A stretch of 64,000 bases of DNA from Agelas oroides (taxonomy: Eukaryota; Porifera; Demospongiae; Agelasida; Agelasidae). Numbering within the stretch: the first letter of the stretch is position 1; each line of letters begins with the position of its first letter. The notes beneath the pieces are model-generated. The model did not search any database, was not told the DNA's origin, and worked only from the letters and a program-made list of their open reading frames with translations. The stretch spans positions 6,185,793 to 6,249,792 of the forward strand of contig OX422202.1 in NCBI GenBank assembly GCA_949130485.1. Reading direction: 5' to 3'. This document shows, one piece after another, positions 47,501 through 59,500 of this stretch. The position numbers and the translations under genes were made by a program.

Positions 47501-50500
47501 TCTCGCACAAGATTGTCCGGCACCGCTGATTGATTCACCAACTGGACATTATACTAACACTGGTATGCATAGTTCTAGCCTCTGGTTATCCTTTCTTGCC
47601 ACCGTACAGCAAGGGAGAGCTATGGAACGTGCCTTCGTAGCGCTCAACGGCACGAGTACGGTTGCCACGCCTACCGGAAATATACCGGAAGCCTCCGAAG
47701 TAGGGACACCTCTTTACTCAGGACACTTTAGATGGCACCGATGGTGTCCGCACTATGGAGGTTCCACTGTATAGTTAGTTGCTGTAGTGGTGGCAGAATC
47801 TCTAGTTAAAGGCTTCAGGGAGGGCACACACACACACACACACACAAATATTTAACAAAATTGCTTCAAGTACCAAAACTGCTGCAGTCTACAACAGTTT
47901 GTAATTTGTTCTGTCACATACTGTTGCTTGCTTCACATACTGTTGCTTGCTTCACATACTGTTGCTTGCTTCACATACTGTTGCTTGCTTCACATACTGT
48001 TGCTTGCTTCACATACTGAAGTTCACAGACTTTGAAGTACCTATTGTGCTGTGCTAAGGCAATGTAATGCATGTAGCAAGCTATATAAATGCAGGCCGAA
48101 CTTACACACAAATGCACAGTGTCTTCATCGTACTTCTTGAAAGCCAAACATAGTGAATTTGAAAAAGCTTGCTGTGCGCTATGAAAGCCCTAGATTCCAT
48201 TTTGAGGTCAGTGTCTGTCATGTGGGTACCACGTTCCCTTCTTCTTGCAGAAATTGCTGAAGTACCTGACATCAGTTTCAAGGAGAAAGCTTGCAATGTT
48301 ACTGAGGACAAGAAAACTGTCAGTGTGTGCGCTGTCGCTGGACAACTGGCTGAGGATGTTCTTCCTCTCAAAGTAGTCATCTTGACTGCAAACGACACTG
48401 CGAAGAGTAAGTTAGGTGTTAGTACAATTGGGGTGAGCCTGAGCGAGCCCCACTCTAGTAAGTTACCGTATATCGGGTTTTGATTGCGAGGTTAAAAGAC
48501 TATCAACCATGCTAGAGTTCTGTCATGGGCAGTTACTATCCCCTCAGCAGCTGCAATGACGATACTGGAGCCTATACTACCTCCAGCGTCTCTTAGTGCC
48601 CGTACGTACGCCTGAAGTTTTTTGTCCAACTCTCCAAGCAATAATGGGCGACCTTGTCATCCTGGTGCTATCGCCGTGACTGGTTTGCTATCTCCATTTT
48701 TCATTTGAGCACGTAAGACAGCGTCGCTGTTGGAAGTGCGTTTGTTGGCTTGAAAAACTTAAAGAGACTCATGTCGCTCTTCTGCTTTCAACAGCTGCAC
48801 ATTGCACTAACTTACGGTGAGGTATGCGGACTAGTATACGGAATTGCTGAAGTGTCAAATCAAATCAAGATTGCGCATGCTGGAAAACTCGCAATCTCGC
48901 ACTCAATTCCTGATAAACGGTAAATGATAGATTTTGTATTATATGTATCTCTAATTTAGCGCAAAACAATGCTTACAACACATATGCATATGAAAAAACA
49001 ACACAGTGCCCCACATTCCTCTCAGTTTGTATGAACATGCTTACATTATAAATCCTTGCTTTATAACATGTCGATTTCTTCCACAGGTGGGATTGACTTT
49101 ATTGGTGTCAACAAAACAGTCTCATTCACTCAGAGCAATCAAGAACATTGTGTGGATATTACGATACTGAAGGATGCTTCTGATGAAGTGGAGGAATCCT
49201 TCAAGGTGGAACTCACACTTAAATATCCACCTTTTGACATCCCTCTGGATATCAGCACTGTCACTATTGGCAGTACAGGTGGGATGACTGTGAGGAAGAG
49301 AGGGAGGGAGAGAGGGAGGGAGGGAGGGAGGGAGGGAGGGAGGGAGGGAGGGAGGGAGGGAGGGAGGGAGGGAGGGAGGGAGGGAGGGAGGGAGGGAGGG
49401 AGGGAATAGGTAGAGGAAGGAAGAGCATGTGACGCTGGTAGAGACCTGTGATGTGAGCAAAACATCCTGTCTTTTTCAGAAGCCTTACATGTACTAACCT
49501 TATCCATACGAGCTGGTGAAGTCACCATGGCAAAAGTACATGTATACTAGATGGGACATGCATTCATGTCTACCCTGCTCGCACATGCACAAAGCAGTGT
49601 TAAGCAATCGGTTGTGTCGTTCTGTCAGTCTGACTGCCAGTCAGTCTGTCTGCCAGTCAGTCTATCACATCTAGCTCTTACCTTATTCCAGACATTGTTG
49701 GTGTTGGTTTTGAACACAAAGTCTTAGCAGAGGTGGTCCCAGAAGGTGCTGGCAATTTCACCATTTGTGTCATTTCAAATGTGACCCTAAATGGACGTCG
49801 CACGGCATCAGCTGTACTCCATACTGAGGATATTTCAGCAGAAGGTCAGTGTTTTATGTCATTTTGAGGACTGGTGGTTACCTCTATGGTAGTTGCCTCA
49901 CTGGTTGCAATTGGGGGACTGGCAGCTCCACCAGAGGCCCTCACAAGCAATTGCCAGCTTTTTTTGTTTTCCATATTATACCATAAAAATAAAGCTTACC
50001 GGTGTTGGATGCGTTTGTGTTAGAGCTGTGACCATATTTACGATGATGACTTTTACTATACTCATCTTTATTGCCGAGCACCTTAGCACGAGGCTACTAA
50101 TCGTGCAGTGTAGTCAGTTCACGTTTGTATGTATGTATGTATGTATGTATATATATATCCGTCACACTTTAATTGCATGGGCACGGTTTCTGCGGTCTCG
50201 TCCCCAGACTACTCGCCACGTGGTACTGGTCCGACCAGGAGGCGATTGACGTGTGAAAAAGATCGTGCAAGAGCCGAAATGGAGCAGGAGCAGTCCAAGC
50301 GTGATCGTGCTAGAGAGCGAAAATGGAAACAAAGGGACACTGCATCAGAAGAGAGTAAGGCAAAGGAGAAAGAGTCTGACAGATTGAGGAAGAAGCGATG
50401 TATACAGGGAGAGCCTAGTGGAGACAGGTAGGACAAACGTTTAGTCTTCGTCCAGTCTATGCCCTTCGCCACTTCCTGAAACTCTTCAGACGACCGCTTT

Positions 50501-53500
50501 GCCATCTTCACCGCTAACCTCGTCCCCAGCACCTAGCACCTACACGCTACACATGGTTACAACGGATATCTACTTGCATATTTCCGGATATTCTTCTGTG
50601 CGAGGCATACACTGCACATGCGTATTCCTAGTTATAAGTTGTTTCATATCATAACATCTGCACAAGGCCAACAGAAACAGAATAGTAAAATTGGTTTTTG
50701 TTTTCTTACCCACAGCTGGTACCGACTTTTCCTCCGCACATGAGCCGATTGTTTTCCGTGTTAATGGTGACAGCCGTGTTTGTGTGAATATATCAATATC
50801 TGAGGACAAACTTTCTAAAGAGCACTATGAAGCATTTCTGATCCGACTTACCAGCACGGATACTCCCGTCTTTGCCGACACTGTAGTCATCCTTATCCAG
50901 GACGAAGGTTAGAAACCACATACCATATATTGGAGATTGTATTTTGTCCAGAGCAAAAATAAAAAATTGCAGTTAGTAGAATTGGAATGGAATGGGTACA
51001 TGAGAAGAGCAGCGGGTACATTTATGACTTGTGTACGGTACTACCATTGGCTACAAATATCTTCGGCCTCATTACCAGATCTTGTGAGATTATTTGACAT
51101 AAGATAATTTTCTTGCAAGAACAAAGCTGATTTATGTAAGATCTTATTAGCAGTTGCCAGAGTGCATTCCAAAAATGCTGGGTGTCTGATCTTCCATGAA
51201 CATGTCAGATTGTGTGTGATTGTAAGTCACGATCACCTAAGATCTCAGAAGAGTGGGTTCTGATCGTAAGTCATGATCATCCAAGATCTTAGAATATATG
51301 TTATATGCTAAAATATCTACTGATATCAGAAGGAACAAAAGAAACAATACACACAAGTTTTCACAGGGATGGTGTGGTACACATGTAGAACTGATTGTTG
51401 GTTGTTGTTGTTGTTGTTGTTGTTGTTTTAATTGTGCTAACTTGACCCCTGAAAGCTTCTTAGTATGTACATGTTATGCAGTTCTCTTGTACTCAAATTT
51501 TGTAGACCCTGAATTCTACCCATTTGGAAGTGATAAGGAAGATAAGAAACTTTTACCAGGAATTGTTACCAGTGAGAGCACTAGCGCTGAGCTGAAACTG
51601 CCGTCAAAGTTTCCCTTTTTTGGAAGAGACGAAGACACACTTTATGTAAGCTTCAAAGTAGAGAAGTGTATGTTCAGATGGATTGAGTCTTAAGTCGTAA
51701 GGAATTGTTTCTTTCAGTGGCTTCTCAGCTGGTTCCTGCATACTTGTACCAACATAAAACTTGGAAAAGTTTTTTTAACTGAATGCTTTATTCGTTACTG
51801 GGTGAAAGTGAAGAAAACGTGAACTATTTATAGAACCATTCATTTTGGGAAGAAGCAATTCTCGGCAACCTTTGACCTCCAATGATGTGTATCCTTAGTA
51901 GTGTATGACTGTTTGTCCACACTATTTTCCCTATTACCGCGATGATTCCAGACTATTGTTTTCTCATACACAGGTAAACTTGAATGGAGTTCTCTCCTTT
52001 GGAAAGAAGTTCAACATACGCCTTCCACAGCCTTTCCCCTACAAATCTCTTGCGCTGATTTCACCATACTGGGATAATTTTGATACATCACGAAATGGAG
52101 ATGTATACTATCGAACAACAAAAGATTCAACCTTGCTAAAGAGAGTGCAGTACCACCTTCAGAGTATTTTTACGTCAGCACAAGAATTTTCACCAAGCTA
52201 CCTTGTAATTGTGACGTGGGATAAAGTCCCAGAGTTGGGGCTTGCTGGTAACCCAAAACTGGTAAGGATTGCAGTTCAATAAACTTATTATTCATGCTTT
52301 ATAGAACATCTCGTATCTGATTGAAATATAAGGAGAATAAGAGAAAAATGAAAGGCTGGAATCAAACTCAGGGCCCTGGCTTGACTTACAGAGAATTGTG
52401 TGTGCTGGTGGCCATAGCTCAGTAGTTGGAGCACTGGCAGCTCAAGTCAGGAGCCCTGGGTTGTGAGTGCTGGTGGCCATAGCTCAGTAGTTGGAGCACT
52501 GGCAGCTCAAGTCAGGAGCCCTGGGTTGTGAGTGCTGGTGGCCATAGCTCAGTAGTTGGAGCACTGGCAGCTCAAGTCAGGAGCCCTGGGTTGTGAGTGC
52601 TGGTGGCCATAGCTCAGTAGTTGGAGCACTGGCAGCTCAAGTCAGGAGCCCTGGGTTGTGAGTGCTGGTGGCCATAGCTCAGTAGTTGGAGCACTGGCAG
52701 CTCAAGTCAGGAGCCCTGGGTTGTGAGTGCTGGTGGCCATAGCTCAGTAGTTGGAGCACTGGCAGCTCAAGTCAGGAGCCCTGGGTTGTGAGTGCTGGTG
52801 GCCATAGCTCAGTAGTTGGAGCACTGGCAGCTCAAGTCAGGAGCCCTGGGTTGTGAGTGCTGGTGGCCATAGCTCAGTAGTTGGAGCACTGGCAGCTCAA
52901 GTCAGGAGCCCTGGGTTGTGAGTGCTGGTGGCCATAGCTCAGTAGTTAGAGCACTGGCAGCTCAAGTCAGGAGCCCTGGGTTGTGAGTGCTGGTGGCCAT
53001 AGCTCAGTAGTTGGAGCACTGGCAGCTCAAGTCAGGAGCCCTGGGTTGTGAGTGCTGGTGGCCATAGCTCAGTAGTTAGAGCACTGGCAGCTCAAGTCAG
53101 GAGCCCTGGGTTGTGAGTGCTGGTGGCCATAGCTCAGTAGTTAGAGCACTGGCAGCTCAAGTCAGGAGCCCTGGGTTGTGAGTGCTGGTGGCCATAGCTC
53201 AGTAGTTAGAGCTCTGGCAGCTCAAGTCAGGAGCCCTGGGTTGTGAGTGCTGGTGGCCATAGCTCAGTAGTTAGAGCACTGGCAGCTCAAGTCAGGAACT
53301 GCTTTCTGGCAACTACCTCTTTTTATAACATATCCATTCAGTTACTGCGCTCTATCAGTTATTGATGGTGTCACATACAGCATATAAGAATTTAATGTGT
53401 ACCTCCATGCCATCACAGCACTTCATCTTCAATGGTTATAGAAAGCTAGAAGATAGGTATTTGTTTAAGTGGGTATAAGTTTGCTAGCTAATTGTATTTA

Positions 53501-56500
53501 ATTAAGTACAGCTGGCAGGTATGTAGGTTCTGCAGCAGTAGCAGTTTTAGTTTACATGCTTCACGGGTCACGAGTTGGATACCTTGGTTTTCCTCCTCAG
53601 TTAATGGAAACCTTTCTCCTTATACCACAGAAACTAATTCTTAGGGTGACAATTCTGGCTGCATATTTTTACCTAAACAACTATACGTGGCTTTTACATG
53701 GCTGATGCATCTGGAAACCAGTGTCACATGCTGTGGTTTAGCTTGAGTAGCTTAGCTGTTGCTAAGATGCAGAAATCCACTATACAGGGAGTGATCGAGC
53801 TACTTGCATTCCAAGATACAAGATAAAGGTTCACACAATCTATAGATAATACATATAATATGGAGAGATCAGCTGTGCAAGAAGCCAACGTCACATGCTG
53901 TGGTTTAGCTTGAGTAGGGCACCTGATGCTTAGCCTCATTCCCAGCCTCATTCCCCGCCTCTCACAACTCCCCAGTTTTCATTGAGTCCACTTTTCACAC
54001 TACAAGCCATGAAAACTGGGGGGTTGTGAGCCTGGGAATGAGGCTACCTGTTGCTAAAGTGCAGATATCAGCAGTAGCAAGAATCTATCGAGCTACAACT
54101 GAAAAGGGACCATTAACCTTGAGGAGGAGGAAAGGCATCCATTGAGAACGAGGAAAGAAATTAAAGGCGATACACATCTCATGCAATTTAATTGTGTGAC
54201 TGGTCAAGCTTTGAGGATATGAGCTGACACCAACCCAGCATGTACATCATTAAGCCTGGGGGGTATAGTGTGTACATCATGGCCTGGGGGTTACAGTGTG
54301 CACATCATTAAGCCTGGGGGGTATAGTGTGTACATCATGGCCTGGGGGTTACAGTGTTTACATCATTAAGCCTGAAGGAAAGCAAAGGTATCCACTTAAG
54401 AAAAAGGGGATACCTCATTAATGGTTGGATGACTGGTCAAGCTTTGAAAATGTGAGGTGTCCAGCAAGAAACCATCACGTTATAACGAGGTGTCTCAGAA
54501 GGAAACCGTCAAGCTCTATGATAAGGCACACAATTAGCTCTAAGCAGCAGAAAAGGAAAGATGATTACAGTATTACATAAAATACGTAGCTATTTACTCT
54601 GCACATCCAAAGCATGAAGCTAGCAGATGAATCTCTCTGCTGAGTTTTGTAAGCATCTTATGCAACTTTAGTTTGTCCTCACTCTCTGCTGCCCTCCTGA
54701 AACCAAAGTATCTTCATTGAGTCGTGACAATGCACTAGTACTCTACCTCAGGGAAATGTTACTTTCTGTCCGTACATATGCACACTACATATACAGGAAA
54801 ATATAGATGCATACATATGTAGATGCACATGCAAGTAACCTCGTTCCCAGGCCTTCCCCGGCTCCAGTTTTTGATCGCTTGCAGTATGCAAAAACGGAGG
54901 GAGAAGGCCTGGTGAATCTTACCACGTGATCCGTGGCACTGGCGTCACATGTTGTCACGCTTATATACTATAGCCATGCTAGGGAGAAGACCGATCTGTA
55001 CTAGCTACGAAGATGAGACAAGCGCTGATGGAGAACAACAACACGCGTACAAAACATGTCCGAGCTAGAAGGAATAGCTCCGAAGGGTTGCCGAACAACA
55101 TGTGTGAAATGTCTGCAGTGACAAAATTTAGCTAATGTATAGCGAAAAAGCAGCCGCTTTTGGATTTGGAACGCTTGCAGCGGAACAATCCTTCAGCGGT
55201 TCTGCTTCAGACTCGGTTATGTTCTAGAGGTAGGACTTGTCTCTCAGCTGGAACTTGTCTTGATTCTCTCGCTTCTCTCTAGCTGGAGATATAAATATGT
55301 CTTCGTGTCTGGAACCTGTGATGTCATGTGTGCCGCGGATCACGTGGTAAGATTCACCAGGCTTTCTCCCTCCGTTTTTGCATAGCCTCGTTCCCAGGCC
55401 ATTCCCACCTCCAGTTTTTGATCGCTTGCAGTATAAAAACGGAGGGGAAAGGCCTGGGAGAAAGAGTCACGTGCGTGACGTCAGGTAGACGTGAGGGGGG
55501 CGGTGCCCAATCGTTGTAATTCACAAACTTTGCGTTGATCAGCCTCAAGTCTACCAAACAACGAGTTGTATTGACGCTGTCTTTCGAATGTTACAGTCTC
55601 AAGTTCTTGGACAAGATATTGCAAGAAGGACCTTGAGATTCTTCGTCGGGCACCACCCCCCTCACGTCTACCCTCACGTCTACCTGACGTCACACACGTG
55701 ACTGTTTCTCCCAGGCCTTCCCCCTCCGTTTTTATACTGCAAGCGATCAAAAACTGGAGGCGGGAATGGCCTGGGAACGAGGCTAGTTTTTGCATACTGC
55801 AAGCAATCTAAAACTGGAGCCGGGGAAGGCCTGGGAATGAGGCTACATGCAAGTGCTGTTATGACATAATTATACGTTTATAATGAACCAGTTGAAAGTA
55901 AGTTCATTGGATGCATGCAGTGTACACTTTCACCCAAGTTGTCTGGTTCTGTGTCCGCTTCAACTGATTCATTATGTATCAGAGTATGTATACAACTGCT
56001 TTGAATCGACTAATTTCTTCTTGCATTTGTAGACCAATGAATTTCAAGTGGTCCTTGCAACAGACGGGACAAAATCCTTTGTTTTGTTCATATACGGTGA
56101 CGTCACGTGGGGAAAAGCTGGCATTGGCTTTAATGCAGGGGATGGTGTGAGGTCCTACACACTACCTGGTTCACTGGATGAGAGTACTCAAGAGGTGGAG
56201 GAGAGCAGCAATGTGGGAGTGGAGGGAGTGTATATGTATCGTGTTGACCAGAAAGAGATTATTAATCCAGGAGGTAGGTTTGAAGTCCCTTAATCAGGGT
56301 TATCCAAGAAGCCCTGCGATATACCGGCAAAGGACTGTTTTCTCCTCCTAAAATCTTGGCAACAGTGTTAGCAACATAACTCAGAATTACTTCAGTATCA
56401 ACCTCAAAGCATGTAAGAAAAGTATATCTATGGGAGGGGGGGGGGCAGGCTCGTGAATATTTTGAATCATGGCCAAGGGACTATGCAAGTCGGTAAGAAT

Positions 56501-59500
56501 CTCATTGGACAGTAATCTCATTATGTACTTAGTTTTACTGACACCCCAGCAAACATTTCAACATTTTGTGAATATGTACTGTGTCCACCAGACACTCCTT
56601 CTCACTTCTTACTGCTTTGTGCATTTCTTGACTGGTATTCTGTTGGCTCTACTACAGGTTGTGAGGATGTGGAGGAAAGAAAATCTGAGTGCACCAAGCA
56701 AAATAGTATGGAATAAATGATAGTTCATTCTACTGTCAGCCCCATACATAAGTATACAGTAGTTTGTGTTTTACTTTGGACCCAGTTCCTGCTCATAACG
56801 TAGTTTCTCTTTTTCTTGTAGGTGTGCAAATTGGTTTTGAGCAAACCTCCTACACTGTGCATGAAGGAGATGAGTCTGTCACTGTGTGTGCCGTCAAGAC
56901 TGCTGGAGATATTGCTACACCAGTTCCTGTTACATTTCTTACTGTAGATGGACTATCAGCTCAGGGTATGCATACACATATCTGTACGTTAATAGCTTAC
57001 AAAGCTGGTATCAGTGTTTCTAAACTCTGAACATGCGGTTAAGTGCAAGGAATAGGCACGCACCTACAGTATTCATGAGCAAGCATTGATAGATATAATT
57101 TACACAACACAAGTTGACTTTATAGTTTACGGCAAGTTGTTGTTAAACAATCCATACTTCTGTACCCTGGCTCAGCAAACCAATATCAGACTATATTCTC
57201 ATTTGTCAGCCAAATAATAGTAAACTAAAGTTTGTTCTGTGTCTTTTTGACAGCTGGAGAAGATTTTGTGAAGCAGAAAACGGAGCTTGTGTTTACCAAC
57301 ACATCACCGCGAGCTTGTACCGAGATTAACCTCATTGCTGATCATGAAAGAGAGCCAACTGAATCATTTGCAGTTGCACTGGTTACACTACATATGCGAA
57401 CTGTCACACTGAAACCTCAATTTGCCTTTGTGACTATCCTGGATGATGACAACAAGGGTAAGCCGGCACAAGTTATTTTTTCTCCAGGGCTTACGGTATC
57501 AGATACCACAGTCTCTCTCTCTCTAAGAGTTCATCTCTACAACCAGACCTGAACTGAAAGGCCTGGTGTCAGTGAATGGTTAGGCGTTAAAGCTGACAAT
57601 TCAGTGCTCAAAGTCAGTGACTGGAATAGGTTAAAGTTCACATTGTAGGAGTGAGAAAGATTAGGTTAAAGTTCACATTGTAGGAGTGAGAAAGATTAGG
57701 TTAAAGTTCACATTGTAGGAGTGAGAAAGATTAGGTTAAAGTTCACATTGTAGGAGTGAGAAAGATTAGGTTAAAGTTCACATTGTAGGAGTGAGAAAGA
57801 TTAGGTTAAAGTTCACATTGTAGGAGTGAGAAAGATTAGGTTAAAGTTCACATTGTAGGAGTGAGAAAGATTAGGTTAAAGTTCACATTGTAGGAGTGAG
57901 AAAGATTAGGTTAAAGTTCACATTGTAGGAGTGAGAAAGATTAGGTTAAAGTTCACATTGTAGGAGTGAGAAAGATTAGGTTAAAGTTCACATTGTAGGA
58001 GTGAGAAAGATTAGGTTAAAGTTCACATTGTAGGAGTGAGAAAGATTAGGTTAAAGTTCACATTGTAGGAGTGAGAAAGATTAGGTTAAAGTTCACATTG
58101 TAGGAGTGAGAAAGATTAGGTTAAAGTTCACATTGTAGGAGTGAGAAAGATTAGGTTAAAGTTCACATTGTAGGAGTGAGAAAGATTAGGTTAAAGTTCA
58201 CATTGTAGGAGTGAGAAAGATTAGGTTAAAGTTCACATTGTAGGAATGAGAAAGATTATCAAGGAGATTATAAAGTACAACACTCAAGGTGTTTGTACTT
58301 TTGTGCTGAGATCAAAAAAGCATAGGAACATTTGTGTACAAATCTGGTATAGTGAATGCTGACTCCTGGTAAGTGTGTAATGAGGCTTGCTGTTGGCTGA
58401 AATGTATCCTGCACATTGGATTACTCTGTATAACACCTTACCTTTTTAAGACAAATTAGGTCATGCAATATTCCAAGCAATTGTTTGTCAGAAATATTAT
58501 TCCTGTCTCTCATTCATCACACTTCAGGTAAAACTTCTGGTTGGGGCACAGGTACTGTCATCATATTTGGTTTAATTGCAGCAGCTGTAGTGTACTACTT
58601 CATGGGACAGAATAAGGTAATGTGATCTCCAAGGATTTCTCACATTGTCACTCCCAACCCATGCAATATATACAAGTTATTACAGGAGTTATTGTGCAAT
58701 AAATGTGATATGCACGTGTAATAAATATATTTGTTATCCATTACTACAACAGCGTGCAAACCATGCTACCGTACCCACATGTTAAGCATTCCACTAACTA
58801 GAGCTCTGTAGAGCACATACCCCACGCGCCACGTAGCTATGCATGTGCTTCATTGAGGATAGGAACACTGAAACTGTTGTCTCACATTGTGACCAGGTAT
58901 TTGGGTGTGGTCGATAGGCATGCCCACGATGCCAACTCAAAACGCTGGATTTTAAGCATTTGTAGAGTGTATCTAGCAAAAAAAAAAAGCACAGACAAGG
59001 GAGGGAGTTTTGTACAGAACTGCCTGAATCTGGAGAACTGGTGTTTTTTGTGCCAACAGACAGACAGACAGACAGTCAGATGGACAGACAGACAACGACG
59101 ACAGAAGGACACAACCGATCACTTTACCCCTTGCACATGCGCACAGGGTAATAACCAGGGGCGGATCCAAGGGGGGGGGGGGGGGGGGGGGGGGCGAAAC
59201 GCGGAGGTTTACCGCGCGCTTAGCGCACGTAGCTACTCCAATGCAGCGCATATCTCTATATGAATCACTGCTTCATGTCCTGCAAACAGAAAGCACTCAA
59301 ATTTGCAGCTCCCAAGAGGCTGATTCCGAAGGGAAGGGGCTCCGAGAAACGATCAATAGATGAATCGCCTTAGTAACACTGTGTGCCATAAACTTTGCGT
59401 TGTTATGGTGGTCTCCGACGGCCTCAGAAGCACTCTCATATGGTCTAAATTTCAAAATTTTCCTGGGGGAGCATACCCCCAGACCCCCCTACAACACTGC

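Noticed and set aside
49122..49528. Pro/Ser-rich frames opposite the GGGA repeat
   Set aside because: They translate the simple repeat; the real exon here is 49087-49278 on the plus strand.
57626..58258. Possible CRISPR-like array (also 52402-53297)
   Set aside because: Units abut directly without unique spacers, and the DNA is eukaryotic and intronic.
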